A DNA stretch of 64,000 bases from Anaerolineae bacterium (GCA_020851635.1 JADZCJ010000140.1:62001-126000), one strand, 5' to 3'. Counted from the stretch's first letter, positions 17,242-26,386 are shown. Notes: generated by a model not told the origin, from the letters alone. Numbers and translations: made by a program.

Positions 17242-20199
17242 TTAAGCTTTCTGTCCGCGCTTGCGTCCTCCCTTGCCTACTGTCTTTTGAATTGCTTCCC
17301 CCGATACATCGGTATTGGATGTGTTGTCTGGCGCGCGCAAAGGCGTTGAGCCGGATGACTCGGTAAATGGAAGTTCTGCGTTCGTCTCGTTCCGCGTTTC
17401 CTGATTCAAACTGGTTGCTGACGTAGCGACATTCACAGTGGAAGGGACAACTGCTTGCGCTTGCTCATTGGTTGCGGGGCGACGCGGTGTATTTGTCGCC
17501 GCCCCTAACAACATGCCTTTGACCATTATCATCTCGCGCCCGTACCAGAAATTCCAAAACGCATTTCTCTCGTTCTCAACCTCGTTCACGGGGCGAGTAT
17601 AGTGTTGCACGCGCGCGCGAATTTTCGCGGCGATGTCGTCGTTTTCCTGCGCGGGCTTTTCAGTTTCGACATGGATGATCGGCAGCCGCGTTTTGCCGAT
17701 CGCCGTCTTGATATAACAGCAGTGCCGCTCAAGATTGATGATGTCGGTTGCATCCACTTCGTCGTCGAGCTCGTGGCGCAGCACGTCAGCATCATCCGCG
17801 GAGGTTTGAAAGACAAACAGAGTGCTGATGTTGGAGAGGATTGATGCGCGCAGCGTCGTACCCAATTCATCCAATTGCTTTAGCGCCTGTGTTGCCAGAA
17901 CAAAGCTCGCACCCATCTTTTGAAGTTCCGCGAGCAGCGCGGGATAGTCCACCCCAGGCAGCGATTGAAACTCATCAATGATGACCAGCACTTTGGCACG
18001 CTTGGACGGATCGGCAATCCGCATCTGCTCGCCGATCGCAAAATTGATGTTGTCCAACAAGATCGAACCGAGCAGCCCGCCCGCGTCGGGACCAATGATT
18101 CGATTCGCGGTGTTGACCAGAAGAATTTGACGCTCGGTCAAAGCGTCTCGTAAATTCAGTGTAGACGACGATTGCCCCACAATGCGCCGAATGACATCAT
18201 GTTCTTCAAATCGATGAATTTTCGTCAAAACCGGATTGACTACCTCGACGCGCATGTAAGGAGGCATCTGTTCGTAATGCACGCCCCACCATGCCAGCAC
18301 ATCATTTTTCCGCACAAACTTCGAAAGCAGCTTTCGTCGGAACGGCTCAAATCCAATCAGATTCGAAATATCAAGCAGTGTAAATTGCTTTTCGCCCGCC
18401 GCATACAATTTTTCGTTTGCCTCAATCAGCGTTCGCATCACATAGCGTAGCGCATCCTCCATACGTGGACCCCAATAGTCTTTCCAAATCAGCTTTCCGA
18501 CATGGACAAGATTTTCAATGACCGCGTATGCCGGTCGCCCCTGTCCCATGTCCAACAGATTGATGCCAATGATGCGTTTGTCGTCGCTAAAATCCAGATA
18601 TACTGTGTTGTCCACTTTGATACGCGGCACCATTCCCAAAAGTGCGCGCACCAAATCGCCGTGTGGGTCAATTACCACAACCGCCATGTCACGTTCCATT
18701 GCCGAGCGTGCAAGATGAGCCATCAGCGTGCTTTTTCCCTGCTGAGTCTTTGCGACGATAAAAGTATGACGGTCAAGAACCTCATGCGGCAAATGTACGG
18801 GAATGTCGCGCCCGTGATGGACGGAATGTCCAATGAGTACGCCATCGGCGACGAGATCGGGGCGCGGCGGTAGCAGTTTTTTGGAAAGTTGCCGCGCGAC
18901 AAGCGGGACACCTTCGCCTGTCGGCAGATGCCACAGTGATGCAATTTCCGCGATGTTTAGCCGAGTGACGCGCCCGGTGAATTCTTGCCACCATGACCAT
19001 CGCTCAACATCCAGCGCACAGGGGTTAAATCTTACGTACGTCCCTTCAAGCGCGTTACCACTCGCAAGATTGTATTGTCCGTAGCCGCGCATTAGATTGT
19101 CGAGACGTGCTTGTGCCGTAATTTGATTTGGCGCAGATGCACTTAGACGCAGAGCAACATCGAAGGCAGGAACGCTGATCTTGCGCTGCACCAACGCTGG
19201 GTCCATGTTACGATCGCGCGCAAGCACGTTGTAGAGAAACATTGCGCCGATGAGTCCAATAGCAAAAAAGATACCAGCTGCAATTAGGCCGAGCCAGTTG
19301 TGCTGCACAAACGCGGTAAATGCCCACAAGCCCAAGCCCAAAACAAATACAAAGCTGATGCCAGAAGCAATATGTTCGAGTCCACTGCGGGTCTTGGGAG
19401 TTTCTCCAGAAATCGCCTCGTCAATCCTCCGCATCGATCCTTGAAAGCGGTCTGACCAGTTGAGCGGTGCGGGCGCAAGGACGATTTGTGCCAAAACGTT
19501 TTCGCCCGGCTCTATCTGTCCGAAAGCACCCAAGAGAGCGCGCATTGGGTCGGATTCCGCAAAATCTCCATCGCGATAGGTGCGAAGCGGCAGTTGCACA
19601 CTCCGTCGCAGATGCATCCGCACTTGTGAGACGGTTGCTCCCATGAGACACGCTGGATCAAGTTCGGGCGGTAGTGAGGCGAACTGCGCTTGCTCGTACA
19701 CCGATTGGATCTGAGATTGAATGTGCTTGATGCGCACGCGTGGGGCGCGCACCAAAAAACGACAGCCGTGCGAATCGGCGGCGAGCTCGAGGGAAAAGAC
19801 TCCGCTGCCCAACAAACTCCCCAGCAGCGTTTCTGCTTGCAGTGCGTCGACGCGATTGTTGCGAGGGGGGATCACCTCAATCAACATTAGCCCTTCGGGC
19901 TCCACGCGATGCCAGCTTGGTTTCCACAATCGTGCTAAAATATCGGCATCGTCGCGAATGGTTCGGTTATTGAGGTCAAGCCGCGCGTCGTCACCGTTCA
20001 GGCTCGGATCACCTTGAACACTTTGCGGATTCGATACGGCATCGCTTGATGTGCTTTTGTTCGGAATTGTAGAAGTAGCAGTTGGCGATTCAGTCCGAAT
20101 GAGTTCTTGCCCACAGCACCAAAAATTCAATCTGCTCGCATCCGCAGGTCGGTAATCTGTGCCGCAGTGTGTACAACGATATATAACACTCGAGCTCAT
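17242..20199 (-). CDS. Type IV secretion coupling protein (VirD4/TraD-like ATPase)
   Basis: A 985-residue protein built as follows: an N-terminal zinc-ribbon-like motif (CTHC ... CCGQE, residues 9-31), a beta-rich domain, two transmembrane helices (about 270-315), then a HerA/TraD-type motor domain. Walker A AKTQQGKST is at about 480 and VVVIDPHGDL follows it; Walker B VLVIIDEFQSLPG is at about 740, followed by the VLATQALKQL motif. The last ~110 residues are a low-complexity tail ending in basic KGGRKRGQK. Such proteins bring the DNA-protein substrate to the conjugation channel. The double zinc-ribbon start is unusual. It lies directly downstream of the winged-helix gene and so would be controlled with it. 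Confidence 0.85.
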   Translation of the reverse strand: MSSSVIYRCTHCGTDYRPADASRLNFWCCGQELIRTESPTATSTIPNKSTSSDAVSNPQSVQGDPSLNGDDARLDLNNRTIRDDADILARLWKPSWHRVEPEGLMLIEVIPPRNNRVDALQAETLLGSLLGSGVFSLELAADSHGCRFLVRAPRVRIKHIQSQIQSVYEQAQFASLPPELDPACLMGATVSQVRMHLRRSVQLPLRTYRDGDFAESDPMRALLGAFGQIEPGENVLAQIVLAPAPLNWSDRFQGSMRRIDEAISGETPKTRSGLEHIASGISFVFVLGLGLWAFTAFVQHNWLGLIAAGIFFAIGLIGAMFLYNVLARDRNMDPALVQRKISVPAFDVALRLSASAPNQITAQARLDNLMRGYGQYNLASGNALEGTYVRFNPCALDVERWSWWQEFTGRVTRLNIAEIASLWHLPTGEGVPLVARQLSKKLLPPRPDLVADGVLIGHSVHHGRDIPVHLPHEVLDRHTFIVAKTQQGKSTLMAHLARSAMERDMAVVVIDPHGDLVRALLGMVPRIKVDNTVYLDFSDDKRIIGINLLDMGQGRPAYAVIENLVHVGKLIWKDYWGPRMEDALRYVMRTLIEANEKLYAAGEKQFTLLDISNLIGFEPFRRKLLSKFVRKNDVLAWWGVHYEQMPPYMRVEVVNPVLTKIHRFEEHDVIRRIVGQSSSTLNLRDALTERQILLVNTANRIIGPDAGGLLGSILLDNINFAIGEQMRIADPSKRAKVLVIIDEFQSLPGVDYPALLAELQKMGASFVLATQALKQLDELGTTLRASILSNISTLFVFQTSADDADVLRHELDDEVDATDIINLERHCCYIKTAIGKTRLPIIHVETEKPAQENDDIAAKIRARVQHYTRPVNEVENERNAFWNFWYGREMIMVKGMLLGAATNTPRRPATNEQAQAVVPSTVNVATSATSLNQETRNETNAELPFTESSGSTPLRAPDNTSNTDVSGEAIQKTVGKGGRKRGQKA

Positions 20200-20211
20200 C
20201 GTCGTCCGGTC

Positions 20212-20622
20212 TTATCTCCATGACCACTCGAATTGTTCTGCATCTCTGAAATGGCGGCAATGAACGCGCAATGCTTTCCGTCCGGTTTGAGTAACACGAT
20301 ACAATTTGTAGGAACCGCGCTCGGGGTGAATCTGCAATGCCTCAAACAGAACAGTCAGGGCCCACGGTATTTCACCAAATGTCTGTACTTGCTCCTCAAT
20401 GTACCCGTGCTGTTTCAAAATAGTGATATGTATTTTTATTTCTTCCGCACCAAAACAAACTCTTTTATCGTGCCGTGCCCATGCGATTTGCATCTCTTCA
20501 CAAATGAAAGTTAGGTCTGCCTCAACCACACACAGGATGCACAGGATTGCCACTCGGCTAATGTCATCCAACACTGGGTCTGGCGCAGAAGGCGACGGCG
20601 AAAGCAAATCTCGTAGAATCAT
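20212..20622 (-). CDS. Winged-helix protein, possible regulator of the array
   Basis: 136 residues. The sequence has the helix-rich beginning and beta-wing end of a winged-helix domain: ISRVAILCILCVVEADL, ICEEMQIAWA, AEEIKIHITILKQHGYIEEQV (recognition-helix region), and YRVTQTGRKALRVH (wing). That is the PadR/MarR style of 'T..G+.al' ending. A palindrome, TTTGTACACTGTACAAA, lies 20-36 bp upstream of its ATG in the 45-bp gap that separates it from the M23 gene. I infer a DNA-binding regulator that may bind this site and its twin at 34289-34323. No ligand-binding domain is present. Confidence 0.55.
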   Translation of the reverse strand: MILRDLLSPSPSAPDPVLDDISRVAILCILCVVEADLTFICEEMQIAWARHDKRVCFGAEEIKIHITILKQHGYIEEQVQTFGEIPWALTVLFEALQIHPERGSYKLYRVTQTGRKALRVHCRHFRDAEQFEWSWR

Positions 20623-20641
20623 TCTTAATTCTTGTTGGCGA

Positions 20642-20658
20642 TTTGTACACTGTACAAA
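20642..20658. promoter_or_regulatory. Palindromic operator candidate TTTGTACA-C-TGTACAAA
   Basis: A perfect 8+1+8 palindrome in the gap before the winged-helix gene, matching TTGTAC-N3-GTACAA. The same pattern occurs twice at 34289-34323, and I saw it nowhere else in the window. Its position, just upstream of the start codon, suits a repressor site. Confidence 0.6.
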
Positions 20659-20667
20659 CCGCCCAAT

Positions 20668-22611
20668 CTATTTTGGCTGAACACTCGTGCCAACCCATAC
20701 TCGGCACGTGAGATTGTCGAGCGCTCCCATGCACCACGCTTGCGGTTCCCATGCTTCGTCTTTCCCGCCGCCTATGCTGTTCCCAATCAGCCAAGGGCAA
20801 TAGGCGAATAGATACGGATCACGCTGCGTCCGCATGAAATCAAATTGTGCATCAATAATTTGGGCTGTCTGTTCCGCCGTACCCAATCCACCCTCCGTGT
20901 TCAAGATCGGAGGTGTGTGACCCAAGATTTCTTGTGCGATCTTTTGGTATTGATGGTAGCGGAAAAAGCCGCCTTCATTCATTCCCCCATAGTTGTGGCT
21001 GGAAATCCACATCGCGTGCAGCAAATCAAACCGCCCCAAACGTTTGAGCTCGATCAATGTATCTTGAAAATATTCGAGATCGGAACCATCAGTCACAAAA
21101 GGCGGCAAGCCAGGAAGTCCACCGTTCGATAAAACGATTTGAGCGGCACCAACCCAATAGCGCGCAAGCCACTGCGGGCTGCGCGACGGCACGCCCCATT
21201 CATCCTTGTTGTTTGGTTCATTGAAAATTTGAAAATAGCGGACGCCAAACGAACGTTGGTGTGCAACCGTTGCGCCGAGTGTTTTGGGTTCCACCGGTCC
21301 GACTGGTGCCATGATTCTCACAATAGGCATGATTTTGGCTTGACGCAGTTTGGTGAGCAAGTAATCATTTGCGTTCGGCTCTTGAGGGTCCTGCAATATC
21401 ACAACCCATTTCATTTCCATCTGTTGGAGAATGGGGACGAACGTATCAATAACCTTTTCGTTTTGTTTTGGCGTCGGAAACCAGTGAACACACTGCCCAT
21501 TGTTGTTCTGCGGCTGTGGATAATTGGCGAGTGGCAGCCAATTCCCATCATCTGTTCCCGCGAACGACGTAACTTTCCAATGATTCCCTTCCATCTCTGT
21601 CGTTCCGCCCGCCGTGCTGACAGTCACAGCGCACAGATAGGTGCTGTAACCGTTATCGGTGAGTTGACGAATTGGGTCGACCGGATACCCGTTGTAATGA
21701 ACTTCATAATGCACATGCGGTCCTGTCGAATCACCACTATCGCCACTCAAGCCGATTCTTTGTCCGATGGAAACCATATCTCCAAGTGCTACTTCCACTC
21801 TCGATAAATGCTCAAACCAGACTTCCCAAGGTCCATTCTGTATTCGCACCATGTAACCGTACCCGCCGCTGAAAAATCCAGCTCCAATGACTCTTCCATT
21901 CATCGTTGATAGCGTCGGTGTGGCTAACGGAACCGCAATATCAATCCCGTTGTGCGTGCGATCAAACTTGAGAGAATAATCGGTGTCTTGAAAGCCCGCT
22001 GTGATTTGACCTTCAACGGGCGTGCCGCAGGGTTGTCGCGGATCGTCGAACGTCGAAGCGAATTGATACGAACAAATGCCCAATTGAAAATCAACATCGT
22101 ACGTGATGTGTCCCCAGCGCGCTTTGATGTTGGTTCGAAAATAAACGCGTGGGCTGGCACGTCCGTCACCAATCGTGACATAGTAACTGCCGGGAGAAAG
22201 AATGATGACGTAATAGCCGTTCGCATCGGTATATTCGGTGATACCGCCTTCATCGCCATCCCAGCCGACATGCACTGGTACACCTGTAAGCGGGTTCCCA
22301 TTCTCATCGCGGACGTAACCCTGCACGCGCCCGTGATTGTTGTGATCTTGATCAGGTGTTTGCTGATATGCTTTGGTGACACACCATTCGCCTTCACCTA
22401 CAATCACTGGCTGTCCGGTTCCTGTTGGCAATGGTGGTTGCGTGCTGACTTGTTGCGAAGTGTTCAACATCCACGCCCATGCTTGATCTTTACCGAACGG
22501 CAAAAATAATTCAATGAGGATGGCAAGGAGTACGACAACGACGACAACAAAGGCAATGAAAAAGCCAATAACCGCGCACCCGCTGACACCAAGTAGCCCT
22601 TTGAGACCCAT
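20668..22611 (-). CDS. Membrane-anchored M23 endopeptidase fused to a glycosidase-like domain
   Basis: 647 residues from ATG 22611 (GCGAGGAATACAAGTT upstream); an in-frame start at 22722 would overlap virB4 and is rejected. Domains in order: a transmembrane anchor (about 12-35), a carboxypeptidase-regulatory-like beta domain (GRVQGYVRDENGNPLTGVPV), an M23 LytM-type zinc peptidase (THNGIDIAVP with H and D about 222-226; HVHYEV about 300), and a C-terminal TIM-barrel-like part. The last has FQIFNEPN (Glu about 463) and PPILNTEGGLG (Glu about 572), spaced as the acid/base and nucleophile of clan GH-A. It probably opens peptidoglycan for the transfer channel, the role played by PrgK/VirB1-like enzymes. 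Whether the glycosidase half is active is not known. Confidence 0.8.
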   Translation of the reverse strand: MGLKGLLGVSGCAVIGFFIAFVVVVVVLLAILIELFLPFGKDQAWAWMLNTSQQVSTQPPLPTGTGQPVIVGEGEWCVTKAYQQTPDQDHNNHGRVQGYVRDENGNPLTGVPVHVGWDGDEGGITEYTDANGYYVIILSPGSYYVTIGDGRASPRVYFRTNIKARWGHITYDVDFQLGICSYQFASTFDDPRQPCGTPVEGQITAGFQDTDYSLKFDRTHNGIDIAVPLATPTLSTMNGRVIGAGFFSGGYGYMVRIQNGPWEVWFEHLSRVEVALGDMVSIGQRIGLSGDSGDSTGPHVHYEVHYNGYPVDPIRQLTDNGYSTYLCAVTVSTAGGTTEMEGNHWKVTSFAGTDDGNWLPLANYPQPQNNNGQCVHWFPTPKQNEKVIDTFVPILQQMEMKWVVILQDPQEPNANDYLLTKLRQAKIMPIVRIMAPVGPVEPKTLGATVAHQRSFGVRYFQIFNEPNNKDEWGVPSRSPQWLARYWVGAAQIVLSNGGLPGLPPFVTDGSDLEYFQDTLIELKRLGRFDLLHAMWISSHNYGGMNEGGFFRYHQYQKIAQEILGHTPPILNTEGGLGTAEQTAQIIDAQFDFMRTQRDPYLFAYCPWLIGNSIGGGKDEAWEPQAWCMGALDNLTCRVWVGTSVQPK

Positions 22612-22631
22612 AACTTGTATTCCTCGCCGCT

Positions 22632-24626
22632 CTACTTTTTCTGTTCTTGCTCGCGCACCTGTTTTTGCATTTCGTTGAGTGCTTGGAGATCGGCGGGACG
22701 TGTCGTCCAATATGAATACCACGCGGGTGGGATGGCGGTGTAAATGGGGAAACGGTTGCCGTCCACAAGCAAGATGCTTTCACCCTGATCGAGCGTCAAG
22801 AGCTCGCGACATTCGATTTCGTCCAAACTGAATAGCGATTGCAAACCTGGCACAGCGGACGAGTTTTGTCGGAACAACATCGTAATCGCCGCTGTGTCGC
22901 GGATGACCACTGCTTCCTCTGAACGGCTGAGATCAATGCCGTGCTGTGTTGCTAAATGCAGTCCCGCGTATCGCTTTCGAAAACGTCGCGCCATTTCCGA
23001 CAAATCATTCGCTGCCGATTCATGCGTGAGCCAACGCCACGCTTCATCCACAACTACCATTGTTGGCTGCATCCGCGAAAGTACATTACTCCAGATGAAC
23101 GTTTGAATTTGGCGCATGCGGAGTGCTTGCATGTCCGGATGAACATTCTTGAGACCAAACACGACAAGTGACGATTTCGAATTGATGTTGGTCGGACTGC
23201 TGAATGCTTTTGCGTACACTCCGACTGCCATTGTTTCGAGGCGATCAGCAATGTCCTGTGCATCGCGGCGTTGGTCACTGCGGAGAGCGAGATAAAGATC
23301 GCTCAACTTGGGTGGCTGCTTGTGCCACGTCTTTTCATCTTCTTGATAAATGCCTGCCGCTTCCATCACGCGTTGGTACGCGGGAATGAGTACGACGTTG
23401 CGTTCGCGCGGAGTTAGTTGGTTTCGTCCCGCGCCGAGTGCAATCGCAAGCCAAGCCATCGCGTCTTGCATTCCATTCGTCCATGCATCAGGATCGTTCG
23501 GATTGAGGTCGAGCACGTTCATGTGATGTGGCGACGTCAACGCCATGTCGAGATATTCACCACCGAGCGCGCGGCACATACTTTCAAACTCGCCTTCGAG
23601 GTCAAGCACATAGACTCGCATTCCCAAGAGGATTGACCACATGGTCTTGTATTTCAAGAACATACTCTTGCCCGAACCCTGCTCGCCGATGATTAGCAGG
23701 TTCGAGTTGGTGAGCTCGAAATCGTTGATGATGACCCATCCACCCGTCGAACGGTCAATGCCATAAGGAATGCCGCGCGGGTCGGAACGCAATCGACGCG
23801 AAAATGGAAACATGCCAGCGAGCGCAGAAGTATTGACATTCCGTCCATGCCCGATAAAGTTGACGCCAAAGGGCTGAGTAGTATGCAGCGCCTCTTCTTG
23901 ACGCAACGAGGCGCGATGTCCTTTGATGTCCGCATCGAGTAAATAATCTTCAAGTTTGCGCGAGAGATTGTCGAGTTCGACGCGACTCGATGCATACAAT
24001 GCAATCGTCCACAACAATTCTTGCGGCGGCAGGTGCGTGGATTCGAGTTCGTATAGAGTTCGTTCGGTTTCACCGAGCTCGTCCTGTGAACTGAAATCGG
24101 CGAGACGTCCCTGTCGCTGGCGTGTCATGATTTCCGCGTGCAGCGATGTGCGCCGCTGCCGCAGCTGTTCGCGCACGGCGCTTTTGTCCAGTGGCAGAAT
24201 TTGCAAGCTATGACGAATCTCTGCGGGAAAGTTATAAAGTGATTCAAGTTGCGCGCGTCCCATCACGGGCGGCATGTCTTCAATGAACCAAACGCGTACC
24301 CATGCCTCGCCGACGATCTCGATACAGTCTGCGTAAATCTGCATCCCGCCCGGCGCGATGTGGTCAACGAGATCGCGCATTCCAATCTCGAGTGCCGTAC
24401 CGATTTCGGTTGATTCACCGACGCGAGATTCGACATCGTTCGGCACAGCACGTGGTTCTTGGCGCGCGGGTGGCGTTGGAATAGGCGTTGGATTATCTCT
24501 GGATGCCACACGCGTGTTTGGTACGTTGCCTTTCGCAGTTCGCTTCTGAGGTGACGGACCTCCAAGAATCCAGTCAATGTACGCGATGACTGTTTGTATC
24601 ATTTCGTTATTAGAGAGTGCGTCCAT
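22632..24626 (-). CDS. virB4: VirB4/TraC-type conjugation ATPase (motor part)
   Basis: 664 residues carrying the C-terminal motor of VirB4. After ~270 residues of N-terminal helical sequence come NLLIIGEQGSGKS (Walker A, about 312-322), VYVLDLEGEFESMCRALGGEYL, the Walker B TMVVVDEAWRWL (about 522), and FRKRYAGLHLATQH. These motifs are typical of VirB4 and TraC ATPases that power assembly of type IV secretion channels. The usual VirB4 N-terminal domain is encoded separately at 25089-25811, with a TGA-interrupted gene between them. The start lies 3 bp after the stop of that gene. The end is 20 bp before the M23 gene. Confidence 0.9.
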   Translation of the reverse strand: MDALSNNEMIQTVIAYIDWILGGPSPQKRTAKGNVPNTRVASRDNPTPIPTPPARQEPRAVPNDVESRVGESTEIGTALEIGMRDLVDHIAPGGMQIYADCIEIVGEAWVRVWFIEDMPPVMGRAQLESLYNFPAEIRHSLQILPLDKSAVREQLRQRRTSLHAEIMTRQRQGRLADFSSQDELGETERTLYELESTHLPPQELLWTIALYASSRVELDNLSRKLEDYLLDADIKGHRASLRQEEALHTTQPFGVNFIGHGRNVNTSALAGMFPFSRRLRSDPRGIPYGIDRSTGGWVIINDFELTNSNLLIIGEQGSGKSMFLKYKTMWSILLGMRVYVLDLEGEFESMCRALGGEYLDMALTSPHHMNVLDLNPNDPDAWTNGMQDAMAWLAIALGAGRNQLTPRERNVVLIPAYQRVMEAAGIYQEDEKTWHKQPPKLSDLYLALRSDQRRDAQDIADRLETMAVGVYAKAFSSPTNINSKSSLVVFGLKNVHPDMQALRMRQIQTFIWSNVLSRMQPTMVVVDEAWRWLTHESAANDLSEMARRFRKRYAGLHLATQHGIDLSRSEEAVVIRDTAAITMLFRQNSSAVPGLQSLFSLDEIECRELLTLDQGESILLVDGNRFPIYTAIPPAWYSYWTTRPADLQALNEMQKQVREQEQKK

Positions 24627-24629
24627 ACA

Positions 24630-25070
24630 TCACGATTGAGCGATCAGGGTTTTCGGCTGAAAGTAGTACTGATCAACCACCGGTTGTTTTTGTAACGCGA
24701 ATCCACAGTGCTTACAAAAGTGCTCGCACGTGCGATCGAGTGCATCATTGCTTGCGTGAAAACAAAATTCGACGCGCCCAAACCCAATAATCCCGTTGTC
24801 CTCGAGATAATTGACGCGGGTGCGTTTGCGGTTGGCATAGATGCGGTTGTCCGAAGGAACATTATCGTTGAAACCATCTGTCACCATCCAACAGTCACCG
24901 CGTCAAGTGAGTCGCGCATGACGTGGAGAAACGGTCTCCCATCCTGCAAATGTGACATAGATCCGAATTGTCGCGTTTGATTCGCGCCCAACTGTGATCA
25001 GCTCTCCGATTAGGGGGGAACATACGATTCTCATATCGCAGTCAGGAACTTCTGGCTGTAACGTCAGCAT
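24630..25070 (-). pseudogene. Small Cys/His-rich gene interrupted by one in-frame TGA
   Basis: From ATG 25070 the frame encodes 55 residues (MLTLQPEVPDC..., ending VSPRHARLT), meets TGA at 24905-24903, and then continues in the same frame (RGDCWMVTDGF...) to a stop at 24630. Read through, it is a 146-residue protein. The second half has C-x(14-18)-C-x3-C-x2-C (FCFHA..., TCEHFCKHCGFAL), a zinc-binding look. The codon before the TGA context reads ACT TGA CGC, so a single CGA-to-TGA change would explain it (giving T-R-R-G). It sits 18 bp after the VirB4 N-domain gene and 3 bp before the virB4 motor gene. A restart at ATG 24887 would give an 85-residue protein. The function is unknown. Confidence 0.6.
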
Positions 25071-25088
25071 ACTAAAGCGTTGACATGA

Positions 25089-25811
25089 TTAACCTGTATG
25101 CCCCGATGATTGGATGAACGATTTGAGCCGCATGATTGGCGGCACGCGATAGTCAGGAATGTTCGGGTGATAAACTCGGTGCATTACAACTGCAATCTCT
25201 TCATCAACGAGGCGGCGACAGGTTAACCCTACCCGCGCAAGTGCGCGGATCACTTGATCGCTGCGATGTGCCAGTTCGTCCCTACCGCGCTCGTAGCGTT
25301 CACGCGTGAGAACGATGTTGCGGCGAGTTCGGTCGTCAGGGGGAATCGGGTCATACGGAATGGTGATGAGATAGTACGGAATCTGCGGATTGACATGCTG
25401 TGTCACATCCAGCATGAACGCAGCGTTTTCGTACAAAAAGCGCGCGTAGAATTTTTGCCCCTCGTTGATATGCTTCTTTGCTATGTCTTCGAGGTAGGCA
25501 AGATATTCTTCCAGCGGCTGCCGACGACGCCCCACCATGAATTGATAGGGAAAGCGCAGTGTGTTTAGAAAATTCTCAAACTGTGCGACGAGACCTGCGC
25601 GATCCGCATCGGTTCGCCGCGCAAAGTCAATCCCTTCGACTTCAATCAGTGCTGCCATGTCGCCCGTCTTGAGAATGGCGATCTGTTCACGTACGTCTCG
25701 TAAAAGGACATGCTCTTGGGTAGACGGAATCGCGACTTTTTTCGCGCCCGCGCTGTCCTTATTGTTCGATGTCGTGCCGTTCTTTTTCCCAAATGAAAAC
25801 GGAAAATTCAT
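25089..25811 (-). CDS. Conjugation protein resembling the VirB4/TraC N-terminal domain
   Basis: 240 residues from ATG 25811 (AAAAAGAGAATCC upstream). After a low-complexity N-terminus the sequence reads VLLRDVREQIAILKTGDMAALIEVEGIDFARRT, LVAQFENFLNTLRFPYQFMVGRRR, and later PYYLITIPYDPI and IRALARVGLTCRRL. This is the domain that precedes the motor in single-chain VirB4 proteins (my reading of the family pattern). In monoderm transfer systems it is often a separate protein beside PrgI. It starts 20 bp after prgI, so the two are co-translated. It likely docks the VirB4 ATPase on the membrane channel. Confidence 0.75.
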   Translation of the reverse strand: MNFPFSFGKKNGTTSNNKDSAGAKKVAIPSTQEHVLLRDVREQIAILKTGDMAALIEVEGIDFARRTDADRAGLVAQFENFLNTLRFPYQFMVGRRRQPLEEYLAYLEDIAKKHINEGQKFYARFLYENAAFMLDVTQHVNPQIPYYLITIPYDPIPPDDRTRRNIVLTRERYERGRDELAHRSDQVIRALARVGLTCRRLVDEEIAVVMHRVYHPNIPDYRVPPIMRLKSFIQSSGHTG

Positions 25812-25831
25812 GGATCGGATTCTCTTTTTTT

Positions 25832-26386
25832 CTATCGAGTTGAAAAGTTGATGTACCACGATGCAAGTTCGGTCCAACCGCCATCTTTAAGATAGAGAGT
25901 GAGAGCAAAAAGCGCGACGATCATTGTAAGGTCGGCGAAAATTATGACGGCTTCCTTTGGAATACTTGTGACAAGAGGGAGTGCGGCGGACTTGCGTGCG
26001 CGTTGTGGCGAGGCTTCGGCCGCGGGTTGAGGCGGTGGCGTGGAGCTCGGTGCCTCATCATAGCGTAGGTCAGCATTGACATCCATGCGCCGCCCTTCGC
26101 CGCGTGTCCAAACACGACGCTGTGGACGAAAAAGGAATCGCACACGTGCCACGATCCAACGCTCGAGCGTCATCCCGTTCCAGCGGAAAAAGGCAAGCGC
26201 GACACCAAGACCGATGATCAGCAGTCCAAGAACGATGCGAGTGACAAATTCGACGCCCCTCGCTGGACCTGACAATATCACCAAGCCCGCGAGCATCGCT
26301 GCGAACAACAGATAGCCTAGCTGTCGCAGTGTGAGTCCGTACCACGGGCGAAACCCAAGATGGAGACGACGCGGAAAACGAATCAT
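25832..26386 (-). CDS. PrgI-family conjugation membrane protein
   Basis: 184 residues. The N-terminus RFPRRLHLGFRPWYGLTLRQLGYLLFAAMLAGLVI followed by a second helix (LGLLIIGLGVALAFF) and WNGMTLERWIVARVRFLFRP matches the PrgI/VirB3-like pattern: two closely spaced helices and a cytoplasmic end that binds VirB4. A Pro/Ser-rich linker and a third C-terminal helix (VIIFADLTMIVALFALTLYL) extend it beyond the usual ~110-130 residues. It lies between the VirB6-like gene and the VirB4 N-domain gene, the order seen in Gram-positive integrative elements. Confidence 0.8.
   Translation of the reverse strand: MIRFPRRLHLGFRPWYGLTLRQLGYLLFAAMLAGLVILSGPARGVEFVTRIVLGLLIIGLGVALAFFRWNGMTLERWIVARVRFLFRPQRRVWTRGEGRRMDVNADLRYDEAPSSTPPPQPAAEASPQRARKSAALPLVTSIPKEAVIIFADLTMIVALFALTLYLKDGGWTELASWYINFSTR

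Noticed and set aside
24903-24905. Selenocysteine at the in-frame TGA
   Set aside because: No hairpin typical of a bacterial SECIS was seen directly downstream and CGA-to-TGA is simpler; kept only as a remote option.
24708-24980. Plus-strand frame of 90 residues opposite the TGA-interrupted gene
   Set aside because: No ribosome site, wrong direction for the operon, and the minus strand has a coherent Cys/His pattern.
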